From assembly GCF_035917275.1 (NCBI RefSeq), contig NZ_CP108508.1, forward strand, positions 7,254,001 to 7,318,000: a stretch of 64,000 bases of DNA, written 5' to 3'. The notes below the pieces were generated by a model. It made no database searches. It saw only the letters and a program-made list of their open reading frames with translations, and was not told the origin of the DNA. A program made the translations under genes and the position numbers. Positions 26,584 to 34,450 of this stretch are shown here, in pieces; position 1 is the first letter of the stretch; the number at the start of each line of letters is the position of its first letter. The stretch is from Streptomyces sp. NBC_01237 (lineage in GTDB: Bacteria > Actinomycetota > Actinomycetes > Streptomycetales > Streptomycetaceae).

Positions 26584-27340
26584 CAACCACGCCCACGCCC
26601 ACGCGCCGACCCACGCCCCCACCGGCGACCACGACGACCGGCCCAACCCCCACTTCCACGAGCCCCTGAACCAGCCCCGCGCCCTGCGGCTCGGCGTGGC
26701 CGGTCCGGTCGGCACCGGCAAGAGCTCCATCCTGGCCACGCTCTGCCGCGAACTCGCCGGGGAACTGTCCATGGCCGTCGTCACCAACGACATCTACACC
26801 GACGAGGACGCCCGCTTCCTCCGCTCGGCGGGCGTCCTGCCCACCGAACGTATCCGCGCCGTCGAGACCGGGGCGTGCCCGCACACCGCGATCCGCGACG
26901 ACGTCAGCGCCAACCTCGACGCCGTCGAGGACCTGGAGGAGGCGTACGGGCCGCTCGACCTGGTCCTCGTGGAGAGCGGCGGCGACAACCTGACGGCCAC
27001 CTTCAGCCCCGCCCTGGCCGACGCGCAGCTCTTCTGCATCGATGTCGCGGGCGGCGGCGACGTGGCCCGCAAGGGCGGCCCCGGAATCACCGGCGCGGAC
27101 CTCCTGATCATCAACAAGACCGACCTCGCCCCCTACGTGGAGGTCGACGTCGCCGCCATGGTCGCCGACGCCGAGGCGGCCCGCGACGGCCTCCCGGTGC
27201 TGGCCCTGTCCAAGAAGGACCCGGTGTCGGTCGCCGAACTGGCCGACTGGGTACGCGCGTTGCTCGCCCGGCACCGCTCGGGCACCCACATCCCCACCGA
27301 CCCGGGCCCGATGGCACCGCACAGCCACGCCCACCCGTGA
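26576..27340 (+). CDS. ureG: urease accessory GTPase UreG
   Basis: The likely start is TTG 26576, overlapping the ureF end by 8 bases, with ACGGAG eight bases upstream; it gives 254 residues. The P-loop is GPVGTGKSS, the nickel-binding CPH motif is in [13 protein letters not shown], and switch and guanine motifs are ESGGDNL and NKTD. Both ends are His-rich (HAHAHAPTH at the N-terminus, HSHAHP at the C-terminus), which suggests nickel storage as in HypB/UreG chaperones. It hydrolyses GTP to deliver nickel to apo-urease. Its stop overlaps the ureD start (GTGA). Confidence 0.95.
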   Translation: MPDNHAHAHAPTHAPTGDHDDRPNPHFHEPLNQPRALRLGVAGPVGTGKSSILATLCRELAGELSMAVVTNDIYTDEDARFLRSAGVLPTERIRAVETGACPHTAIRDDVSANLDAVEDLEEAYGPLDLVLVESGGDNLTATFSPALADAQLFCIDVAGGGDVARKGGPGITGADLLIINKTDLAPYVEVDVAAMVADAEAARDGLPVLALSKKDPVSVAELADWVRALLARHRSGTHIPTDPGPMAPHSHAHP

Positions 27341-28089
27341 GTCACCGGACGGGGGGCGCCGCCGAGCCGACCGTGCTCACCGTCGAGCGCGACGGCACGG
27401 GCCGCCACCTCGCCCGGGACCTCACGCCCGGCGCCTTCCTGGCCCCCCGCCCGCTCCTCCCGGACCCGGAAGCCCTGCACATCGCCCTCGTCGGCACCCG
27501 GGCCGGCCTCCTGGCGGGCGACGACCTCGCGCTGCACATCACGGTCGGCCCCGGGGCCAGGCTGCGCCTCGTCGAACCGTCCGGCCTCGTCGCGTACGAC
27601 CACCGCGGCGGCACATCGACGTGGCGGGCCCGGATCGAGATCGCGGAGGGCGGCGAACTGCACTGGGACGCCCGGCCGTTCGTGATCTCGGGCGGGGCGG
27701 ACGTGGAGCGCTCCATGGACGTGACCCTGGCCGCCGGTGCCCGGATGCTGTGGCGCGAGACCCTGGTGCTGGGCCGCACCGGCGAACGCGGCGGAAGCCT
27801 GCGGGCGCGGACCCACGCCACGTACGACGGCCGGGAACTGCTGGTCGAGGACCTGGATCTGCGGGACGCGGAGATCCGCGAACTGCCCGGTCTCCTCGGC
27901 CCGAACCGCGTCATCGGCTCCGTCACCGCCCTCGGCGCCGTCCCCGGGGCGCCGCCGCACCCCTACCGCACCGACCTGGCGGGCCCCGGAGCGCAGGTGC
28001 GGCTGGTGGACACGGTGGCCCCGGCGGTGGAGGCCGGGCTGACGGCGGTCTGGGAGGCATGGCGGGCCGCACCGCCCGGGGACGCGTGA
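27337..28089 (+). CDS. ureD: urease accessory protein UreD
   Basis: This 250-residue beta-rich scaffold protein recruits UreF and UreG to apo-urease. Recognisable blocks are [37 protein letters not shown], then [39 protein letters not shown], and RNRVIG-like [16 protein letters not shown] 27337 overlaps the ureG stop. It closes the ureABCFGD cluster. No ureE and no urea transporter are present. Confidence 0.92.
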   Translation: MSHRTGGAAEPTVLTVERDGTGRHLARDLTPGAFLAPRPLLPDPEALHIALVGTRAGLLAGDDLALHITVGPGARLRLVEPSGLVAYDHRGGTSTWRARIEIAEGGELHWDARPFVISGGADVERSMDVTLAAGARMLWRETLVLGRTGERGGSLRARTHATYDGRELLVEDLDLRDAEIRELPGLLGPNRVIGSVTALGAVPGAPPHPYRTDLAGPGAQVRLVDTVAPAVEAGLTAVWEAWRAAPPGDA

Positions 28090-28200
28090 GGACCCCGGGC
28101 CCGGGCGCGGGCGCGCGGACCCCGGACCCCCGGGACCATCGAAGTGGAACCGGGGGTACCGCCTGACGGGGCGGGAGGACCGGTGCGGTTGGATGGCCGC

Positions 28201-28881
28201 ATGAGCGTTCATGACGTGGCCCGCAGGCTGCCGGACATACCCGTCCTCACCGACCTCTGCCGCTCGATGGCGATGCTGGATGCCGTCCTGTGCCCGGAAT
28301 GGGACCACCGGTGGCACAGCTACGACGCGCGGTGGTCCGCGTCGGAGGCCATGGCCTCCATGCGGGACGGGTCGGGCAACGAGTACTCCCTCGTGCTCGC
28401 GCCCGCCGGTGCCTACCTCCGCGGGTTCGACCACGAATCACCGATGAGCCCCTACGTCGACGACGCGCCCTGGCCCGGAGTGCTCGACGACGTCCCGCCG
28501 GTCTTCCGGCCGTACGTCGAAGAGCCCTCGTTCACGGACGAGCACGGTATGCCCGTCGTCACCGCGTGCCTCTGGAGGCAGCAGGGCGACGACCGGTGGC
28601 ACGCGGGCGCCATCGAGTTCCCGGAGGACGGCGAGGAATCCGACGGCGCGGACTGGCTCTTCCAACTCCTCGTCGCGGGAAGCCCGGAGAGCTACCGGGA
28701 GTGGGCCGAGGACTACTTCGAGACGACGGTGGACCTCGACGCGGTACGCCATGTCTTCGCACTGCGCCCGCTGACCGACGAGATCGTCCTGGCCCTGAAC
28801 CCCGAGCGGCTGCCCGATGACCTGGCCGAGGACATCGAGGACATCGGCTACCCGGTCACCTCCACCGGCCTGCGGGCCTGA
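28201..28881 (+). CDS. conserved hypothetical acidic protein
   Basis: This 226-residue, strongly acidic soluble protein has no signal peptide or membrane span. Distinct segments are VLCPEWDHRWHSYDARW, ASMRDGSGNEYSLVLAPAGAYLRGFDHE, LLVAGSPESYREWAEDYFE, and a C-terminal EIVLALNPERLPDDLAEDIEDIGYP. I do not recognise the family with confidence; the arrangement recalls small actinobacterial proteins used as immunity or regulatory factors, but there is no toxin gene beside it. ATG 28201 is supported by an upstream GC-rich spacer rather than a strong ribosome-binding site. Its 3' end overlaps the convergent MFS gene by 34 bases. Confidence 0.7.
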   Translation: MSVHDVARRLPDIPVLTDLCRSMAMLDAVLCPEWDHRWHSYDARWSASEAMASMRDGSGNEYSLVLAPAGAYLRGFDHESPMSPYVDDAPWPGVLDDVPPVFRPYVEEPSFTDEHGMPVVTACLWRQQGDDRWHAGAIEFPEDGEESDGADWLFQLLVAGSPESYREWAEDYFETTVDLDAVRHVFALRPLTDEIVLALNPERLPDDLAEDIEDIGYPVTSTGLRA

Positions 28882-30077
28882 GTCCGGCGGGCGAGAACCG
28901 TCGCACCGATCAGGACGGGGACCGCCGAGAGGGTGAAGCACACGGCCAGGGGCAGGCGGCCCACCAGCAGCCCCGCCCCGGCCGTGCCCGCCGAGATCCC
29001 CGCGTTGAGCGCGGTGTTGACCCAGGCGCCGGCCCGGGTCCGGCTGTCGTTCCCGACGGACTCGTCCGCGAGCAGATAGGCGGTGGTCAGGGCCGGGGCC
29101 ACGAACAGCCCGGCCACCGCGACCATCCCCACCAGCACCGGAACGCTCGGCGAGAGCCCCGCGGCGATCAGCGCCGTCCCCAGCGCACCGCTGAACACCC
29201 CCAGCCGCACCCGGTTGGACAGGCGCCACGGGACGGCGCCGTGGACGAGGCCGCCGACCGCGCTGCCCGCCGAGAGAGCGGCCAGCACCCATGCCACCGC
29301 CGAGCCCTGGTGGCGCTGTTCGGTGAAGGCCACCACGAGCAGATCCAGCGCGCCGAGGCACAGCCCCACCCCGCCCATCATCAGCACGGCGTGCCGCAGC
29401 CCGCCCACGCGGCTCAGGAGCGTCCGGCCTTCGCCGGGCACGGCGGGCGCACCGGGTCCGGGCGGGCGTGCGCCGATGTCCCGGACGGCCGGACAGTACG
29501 CCAGCGCGAGCGTTCCGGTCAGCACCAGCCCGGCGCTGATGGCCACGCCCGCCGCGGGCGTGGCGAACTCGACCAGCAGCCCGACCAGCAACGGCCCGCC
29601 GACCAGCAGCAGTTCCTCCGCCACGGCGTCCAGACTGTAGGCACGGCGCAGCAGTTCGCGATCCGGTACGAGGCTGCTCCACACGGTGCGCATGACGGGC
29701 CCGAGCGGCGGCGTGCAGAGCCCGGCGGCCAGCGCCAGCGCCCCCAGCCGCAGCCCGGACGCACCGGGCTGCCAGGTGGCCTGGGCCAGCACGATCAGCA
29801 CCGACGCGTACGCGCCGGCCATCCAGGGCAGCGCCCTGCGCGGACCGTAGCGGTCGATGAGCGCGGCACGGGCGGGCGAGAGCAGCACGCTCGCGGCGCC
29901 GAACAGGGCCATCACGAGCCCCGCGACGGAATAGGAGCCGGTGGTGTCCTTGACCGCCAGCAGCAGCGCGAGGGGCACCATTCCGTAACTGAGCCGCCCC
30001 AGCAGCGCCGCACCGAAGGCGCTCGGTGCGTGGTGGGTGCGCAGGACACCGGCGTAGGAAGGGGGAGAGGATGACAT
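28848..30077 (-). CDS. MFS transporter (drug-efflux-like)
   Basis: This 409-residue membrane protein has about 12 hydrophobic segments in two halves. There is a motif A-like loop after TM2 (SPARAALIDRYGPRRALPWMAG) and small-residue-rich helices typical of exporters (VGLLVEFATPAAGVAISAGLV). ATG 30077 has a GAGGA about nine bases upstream; the frame upstream is spurious. Substrate is unknown. The stop lies inside the end of the convergent hypothetical gene. Confidence 0.85.
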   Translation of the reverse strand: MSSSPPSYAGVLRTHHAPSAFGAALLGRLSYGMVPLALLLAVKDTTGSYSVAGLVMALFGAASVLLSPARAALIDRYGPRRALPWMAGAYASVLIVLAQATWQPGASGLRLGALALAAGLCTPPLGPVMRTVWSSLVPDRELLRRAYSLDAVAEELLLVGGPLLVGLLVEFATPAAGVAISAGLVLTGTLALAYCPAVRDIGARPPGPGAPAVPGEGRTLLSRVGGLRHAVLMMGGVGLCLGALDLLVVAFTEQRHQGSAVAWVLAALSAGSAVGGLVHGAVPWRLSNRVRLGVFSGALGTALIAAGLSPSVPVLVGMVAVAGLFVAPALTTAYLLADESVGNDSRTRAGAWVNTALNAGISAGTAGAGLLVGRLPLAVCFTLSAVPVLIGATVLARRTQARRPVEVTG

Positions 30078-30276
30078 GAGGGCGTTCCTCGGAGAGGCGG
30101 CGCGCGGTCCGGGCGCCGAAACGTACGGGGACACGGAGCTACCGCACCCACGGAGCGGGTGCGGTCAGCGCGGTGTCCTACGCACGGAGGAGGAACATGG
30201 GCGCCACTGTAGCGGGGCTCGGTCAGGCGTACGGCCCGTAAACGTACTTTCCCCGCGGACCCGTGGAGGGCCGGGG

Positions 30277-30346
30277 CGTACCCGCAGGTCCGCCCCGGCC
30301 CGTACCCGCGGGCCCCCCTGCCCCGTACCCGCAGGTCCCCCTGCCC
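30277..30346. repeat. three tandem 23-24 bp repeats
   Basis: CGTACCCGC(A/G)GG followed by C-rich tails is repeated three times (30277-30300, 30301-30323, 30324-30346). It lies just downstream of the small Cys/His gene on the minus strand and upstream of the MFS gene. Confidence 0.75.
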
Positions 30347-30352
30347 CGGCCG

Positions 30353-30532
30353 CTACTTCCTGCGCTCACGGCGGGACTTGGCCCGCTTCTCCATCGCCTT
30401 GCGGCGCTCGACGGTGTACTTCGACCAGTCGCCCCGGTGGCGGTCGCACCGGGAAGCACCCAGCATCGCCAGCCGTCGGCACCGGGTCCCCTTCATCGTC
30501 GGTGCTCCGCAGATGGACTGAGTACGAGCCAT
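30353..30532 (-). CDS. small basic Cys/His protein (DUF5763-like zinc-binding motif)
   Basis: This 59-residue protein begins MARTQSICGAPTMKGTRCRRL and continues to SRCDRHRGDWSKYTVERRKA with a highly basic tail. The spacing C-x8-C ... C-x2-H resembles short zinc-binding families of the form C-x2-T-x-KGT-x-C-x(n)-C-x2-H found in phage and bacterial small proteins. A nucleic-acid contact is plausible given the Lys/Arg tail. It lies 188 bases beyond the alcohol dehydrogenase on the same strand and may be read by the same transcript or independently. AGGGGGCGG precedes the start. Confidence 0.65.
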   Translation of the reverse strand: MARTQSICGAPTMKGTRCRRLAMLGASRCDRHRGDWSKYTVERRKAMEKRAKSRRERRK

Positions 30533-30719
30533 GCTGAACCGCCCCCTGAGCTGGGTCGACGTATGCCGGACCCGCTCAGAATCGCCCGGCCCGGCAGAGG
30601 GGCGACAGGCGTACGGAGGTCGCTTCCGCGGCAGTCCGGGCGCACCCGCCTCACACTCCGGCGGAACCGCCCCCATGGCACCCGCACGCCCCGCACCCGC
30701 CAGGAGCGCCCCGGCGCGC

Positions 30720-31859
30720 TCAGCCGGCCAGCAGGCCCGAGGTGTCGATCACCTGGCGGATCGCCCGGCCCGAAGCCAGCTCCTCCATCGCGTCGTTGAT
30801 GTCCGTCAGCGGCAGCGTGCCCGTGTGCATCCGCTCCACCGGCATCAGGCCCGCCCGCCACAGGTCCAGGAACCGCGGGATGTCCCGGCGGGGGACCGCG
30901 TCGCCCATGTACGAGCCGAGCAGCGACTTGCCCTCGCCCGCGAAGGCCAGGGCCGGGACCTCCAGGACGCGGTCCGGGGCCGGGAGGCCCACCGAGACGA
31001 CCCTGCCGCCGCGGGCGACGGCCGCCAGTGCGTCGGCCATCACCTTCGGGCTGCCCACCGCCTCCACCGCCAACTCGGCGCCACCGCCGGTCAGTTCACG
31101 AACGGCGGCCGTCGCCTCCTCGGGGGCGTACGCATGGGTCGCGCCGAGGCGCAGGGCCAGCTCGCGCTTCTCCTGGACCGGGTCGACCGCGATGACCGGG
31201 TACGCTCCGGCCGCGCGGGCGCCCAGCACCGCCGAGAGACCGACACCGCCGAGCCCGTACACCAGGGCGGACTGGCCGGGGCGCAGGGCGGCCGTGTTGA
31301 TGACCGCGCCCGCCCCGGTCAGGACCGCGCAGCCGAACATCGAGGCCACGGCGAACGGTATGTCGTCGGGGATCGGCACCAGCGACTCCTGGGCCAGTAC
31401 CGCGTGCTCGGAGAACGCGGAGACGCCCAGCTGGTGATGGACCGGCTGTCCGGAGGAGTCCGTGAGGAGCGGGGGACCGTGCAGCAGGCCACCCGATCCG
31501 TTCGCGGCGGCGGCCCGCGCGCACAGCGCCGGGCGGCCCGCCGCACAGTCCTCGCAGAAGCCGCAGCTCGGGACGAAGACCAGCGCCACATGGTCACCGG
31601 GGGAGAAGCGGTGCACACCGGGACCGGTCTCCTGGACCACCCCCACCGCCTCGTGGCCCAGCGCCATCGGCAGCGGGCGGACCCGGTCGCCGTTGACCAC
31701 GGAGAGGTCCGAGTGGCACAGCGACGCGGCCGCGATCCGGACCAGCACCTCGCCCTCGCGCGGAGCGCCGAGGGTCAGCTCCTCCACCTCGACCGGGCGG
31801 CTGTGGGAGTAGGGGCGGGACGTCGACGTCCCGCGCAGCACCACCGCACGGGTCTTCAT
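30720..31859 (-). CDS. zinc-dependent alcohol dehydrogenase (MDR superfamily)
   Basis: This 379-residue enzyme has a catalytic zinc site at Cys of SLCHSDL and His of GHEAVGVV. The structural zinc lobe is CGFCEDCAAGRPALC. The Rossmann motif YGLGGVGLSAVLGARAAGA is followed by an acidic residue (AVD), indicating NAD preference. It oxidises an alcohol or reduces an aldehyde. It is the last enzyme of the minus-strand glycerol-like operon. Its ATG overlaps the stop of the ABM gene (ATGA), so it is made together with it. The true substrate is unknown; a polyol or aldehyde derived from the pathway is an inference. Confidence 0.92.
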   Translation of the reverse strand: MKTRAVVLRGTSTSRPYSHSRPVEVEELTLGAPREGEVLVRIAAASLCHSDLSVVNGDRVRPLPMALGHEAVGVVQETGPGVHRFSPGDHVALVFVPSCGFCEDCAAGRPALCARAAAANGSGGLLHGPPLLTDSSGQPVHHQLGVSAFSEHAVLAQESLVPIPDDIPFAVASMFGCAVLTGAGAVINTAALRPGQSALVYGLGGVGLSAVLGARAAGAYPVIAVDPVQEKRELALRLGATHAYAPEEATAAVRELTGGGAELAVEAVGSPKVMADALAAVARGGRVVSVGLPAPDRVLEVPALAFAGEGKSLLGSYMGDAVPRRDIPRFLDLWRAGLMPVERMHTGTLPLTDINDAMEELASGRAIRQVIDTSGLLAG

Positions 31860-32158
31860 GCCCCCACCTCCCCGCGCGGCGCGCAGCGCAGCACGTCGCG
31901 GCTCTCCAGCAGCGGGAGCACCCTGGCGAGCACGATCTCCCGGAAGTGCGGGGTCGCGCAGTGCGCGGTGAAGTCGGCCTCGGTGGCGTACTCCTCGTAG
32001 AGCACGATCGCGCGGGGGTCCTCGATGCCCTGGTGGACCCGGTAACCGAGGTTGCCGGGTTCCTCGCGGGAGGCGGCGGCCATCGAGTCGAGCAGGGTCA
32101 GGACGGTGTTCTCCTCGCCGGACCTGGTGCGGTATCGGGCGACGACTACGTAACTCAC
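31856..32158 (-). CDS. antibiotic biosynthesis monooxygenase (ABM) domain protein
   Basis: This 100-residue single-domain ferredoxin-like fold protein reads SYVVVARYRTRSGEENTVL, then EEPGNLGYRVHQGIEDP, AIVLYEEYATEADFTAHCATPHF. This is the YgiN/ABM pattern seen in cofactor-free quinol monooxygenases and small stress proteins. GTG 32158 has GGAG 8 bases upstream. It overlaps the downstream dehydrogenase start and begins 5 bases after the GlpP-like stop, so all three are co-translated. Such proteins next to alcohol dehydrogenases often act in aldehyde or quinone metabolism; its role here is unproven. Confidence 0.85.
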   Translation of the reverse strand: MSYVVVARYRTRSGEENTVLTLLDSMAAASREEPGNLGYRVHQGIEDPRAIVLYEEYATEADFTAHCATPHFREIVLARVLPLLESRDVLRCAPRGEVGA

Positions 32159-32163
32159 GGGGA

Positions 32164-32823
32164 CTACTCCTGTGGTGCGGCGGGCCTCTTGAGGGCGGAC
32201 GGCGGGACCGGCGGCAGCTGGTCCCGGCGCAGATGCCAGAGGCGGGGGTCGGACGTGGCGGCCGCGGCCGACCCGAGGGCCAGGGCGAGCGCCACGTCCG
32301 CGGGGGTTTCCACGAAGCCCGCGGCGACCGACGGGGACATCGCGCGCTGTGCCTGCGCGGTCATCCGGCCGATGATCGGGGCGGGCATGATCTCGACCAG
32401 GTCCGGCGCTCCGCGGGAGATCGCGTCCGTGGAACGGCGCAGGTTGGACCGGTCGGTGACGAACACCTTCATCATGGTCAGCAGGCCGAGCGGGCGGCCC
32501 TTCTCGATCAGCGAGAGCCGGGTGCTCACCACTCCGTGCGCCCCCATGTTCTTGATGAACTCCAGCGCGCCCCGGTCCTGCGCCAGTCCGGGGCTGCTGT
32601 CCACGTTCACGAACACGGTCTTCCCCGCCCGGCCCAGCGCCGGCACGACCTGGGGCAGCTGCCCCACCGCGAACGACGCGAGGATGCACACCCTGGCCGG
32701 CGCGGTCAGGAACTGCCGCAGCGGCTGGGTGCCGACGACCGACGCGATCACCGGCACCTCGGCGAAGGCCGAGACGAGCCGGGGGTCGAGCGGTGCGCTG
32801 AACCGGGACGGGGAGGGGGTCAT
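32164..32823 (-). CDS. glpP: glycerol-3-phosphate responsive antiterminator (GlpP family)
   Basis: This 219-residue protein has a TIM-barrel-like GlpP core: FAEVPVIASVVGTQPLRQFL, KTVFVNVDSSPGLAQDRGALEFIKNMGAHGVVSTR, MMKVFVTDRSNLRRS and DLVEIMPAPIIGRM. In Bacillus subtilis GlpP binds glycerol 3-phosphate and lets transcription pass leader terminators of glp genes. Its position inside an operon with a GlpD and an FGGY kinase, and the terminator-like hairpin in the operon leader, make the same job plausible here. The C-terminal roughly 40 residues are a lineage-specific extension. A perfect 11-bp hairpin lies between the upstream gene and this start. Confidence 0.88.
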   Translation of the reverse strand: MTPSPSRFSAPLDPRLVSAFAEVPVIASVVGTQPLRQFLTAPARVCILASFAVGQLPQVVPALGRAGKTVFVNVDSSPGLAQDRGALEFIKNMGAHGVVSTRLSLIEKGRPLGLLTMMKVFVTDRSNLRRSTDAISRGAPDLVEIMPAPIIGRMTAQAQRAMSPSVAAGFVETPADVALALALGSAAAATSDPRLWHLRRDQLPPVPPSALKRPAAPQE

Positions 32824-32850
32824 GGCAAGAGCCTGCCTGGGGAGGGGGCG

Positions 32851-32880
32851 GACCGGCCGGCACCTGGGGGCCGGCCGGTC
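32851..32880 (-). promoter_or_regulatory. perfect hairpin immediately upstream of glpP
   Basis: GACCGGCCGGC (32851-32861) and GCCGGCCGGTC (32870-32880) form an 11-bp stem with an 8-base loop. It lies between the FAD-oxidase stop and the glpP start and is followed on the minus strand by C-rich, not U-rich, sequence. It may be an intercistronic attenuator, processing site or stabiliser. Confidence 0.65.
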
Positions 32881-32896
32881 CTCGCGGCTGCTGGGG

Positions 32897-34450
32897 TCAG
32901 TTCAGCGGAGACGTACCGAATCGGCTGGGAAGGCCCAGTTTGCCAGGGTTGAGAATCCCGGCCGGATCCAGGGCCGCCTTCACCGCGACGAGGGTCGCGA
33001 AGCCCGCCCCGAGGGATTCCTCCAGGTAGGGGCCGCGCAGCAGACCGCAGCCGTGGTGGTGGCTGAGCGCCGCCCGGTGCGCGACGAGTACGGCGTTGGC
33101 CGCGTCCCACACCGAGCGGTACCAGTCACGGCGCGACTCGGGCGCCACATCGCCGCGCAGCGAGAAGTAGACACAGGCGCCGTCGGTGTACGCGTGCGAC
33201 TGGTGGGCGGAGGCCGCCAGGGTGCCCTCCACCGACTGGATCGCGGCGACCACCTCGTCGTAGATCACCGGGAGGTCGGCCCAGGAAGCGGCCATCTCCA
33301 GGGTGTCGGCGACGAAGCCGGGGCCCGGCGTGAAGCCGTCCGCCGACTTGCCGACCAGCATCCGCTCGTCCAGCCAGCGCGCGAAGACCGCCTCGCTGTC
33401 CAGCTCGGGGCCGTACGCGGCGCAGACCTCGGTCGCGACCTTGATCGACGCGTCGACGATCGCCGGGTCGCCCTCGTCGGCGATGAGCAGCAGATTGGTG
33501 CCGGGGTGGCCGAAGTGGGTGCCGGACTCCAGGGTGTCGTACAGCCGCAGGACGGCCGGGGTCGCACCGCGCTGCATGATCGAGCGGCAGGCGTCCAGAC
33601 CCTCGGCGAAGGTCGGGAAACCGAACGCGACGGCCTTGGCGTACTCGGGCAGCGGGTGGACGCGCAGCCGGGCCGAGACGATGACACCGAGGGTGCCCTC
33701 CGAGCCGATGAACAGCTGACGCAGGTCCGGACCGACCGCCGCGCGGGCGTAGTCGCCGTACGTGGCACGGGTGCCGTCCGCGTGGATGACGTCCACCCCG
33801 ACGACCATGTCCTCGATCTTGCCGTACCGGGTGGAGAGCTGACCGGCGCCGCGGCAGGCGATCCAGCCGCCGACCGTGGAGACGGCGAACGCGGAGGGCC
33901 AGTGGCCCGTCGTCACGCCGTACTCCTCCTGGAGCTGCTTCTCGAAGAGGTCACCGAACATGCCGGCCTCGACGTCCACCACGTTCGACTCGGCGTCGAA
34001 ACCGGTGATCCGGTTCAGCGCGCAGACGTCCAGGACGACCCCGCCGAAGACGGGGAGCGCCGCACCGGTGACATTGGAGCGGCCCGCGGACGGGGTGACC
34101 GGGATGCCGGCCGCGTGGCAGATCCGCAGCACGGCCGCGATCTGGTCCGCGTCCGCCGCCTCGACGATCACGGCGTCCGGCGTCGCGGGGCGGCCCTCGG
34201 TCTCGCCGATCATCGAACCGGCCCACCAGTCACGGGTCCGGGTGACGACCTCGTCGCGGGAGGTGTGCACGGCGTGCGCGGCCTCGCGCAGCGCCTCGAC
34301 CACGCTCTCGGGGACCTCGACCGGATCGGTCTGGAGCGCGGCCTCCCCGTCCCCGATCGGGGTGTTCTGCGCCCACTTGGCGAAGCTGGGGGCGCCGATC
34401 GTGTAGTTGCCCCGGTTGAACGGGTGGGTGATGGTCTGACGGCTGATCAT
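32897..34450 (-). CDS. FAD-binding oxidase, alkyl-DHAP synthase (AGPS)-like
   Basis: This 517-residue flavoprotein of the VAO/PCMH family has an FAD-binding PP-loop (TPSAGRSNVTGAALPVFGG), then GVTTGHWPSAFAVSTVGGWIAC, and GSEGTLGVIVSARLRVHPLP. The C-terminal FAD-oxidase domain has the AGPS-type motif SHHHGCGLLR (His464-466). In AGPS, that His cluster and a flavin adduct replace the acyl chain of acyl-DHAP by a fatty alcohol. Bacterial relatives also include glycolate and lactate oxidases. Placed directly after glpD (ATGA overlap), it may use DHAP or a related polyol product; the reaction is uncertain. Confidence 0.88.
   Translation of the reverse strand: MISRQTITHPFNRGNYTIGAPSFAKWAQNTPIGDGEAALQTDPVEVPESVVEALREAAHAVHTSRDEVVTRTRDWWAGSMIGETEGRPATPDAVIVEAADADQIAAVLRICHAAGIPVTPSAGRSNVTGAALPVFGGVVLDVCALNRITGFDAESNVVDVEAGMFGDLFEKQLQEEYGVTTGHWPSAFAVSTVGGWIACRGAGQLSTRYGKIEDMVVGVDVIHADGTRATYGDYARAAVGPDLRQLFIGSEGTLGVIVSARLRVHPLPEYAKAVAFGFPTFAEGLDACRSIMQRGATPAVLRLYDTLESGTHFGHPGTNLLLIADEGDPAIVDASIKVATEVCAAYGPELDSEAVFARWLDERMLVGKSADGFTPGPGFVADTLEMAASWADLPVIYDEVVAAIQSVEGTLAASAHQSHAYTDGACVYFSLRGDVAPESRRDWYRSVWDAANAVLVAHRAALSHHHGCGLLRGPYLEESLGAGFATLVAVKAALDPAGILNPGKLGLPSRFGTSPLN

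Noticed and set aside
30539..30719. Further gene between the small Cys/His protein and the alcohol dehydrogenase
   Set aside because: Only low-complexity frames are present, with no start signals.
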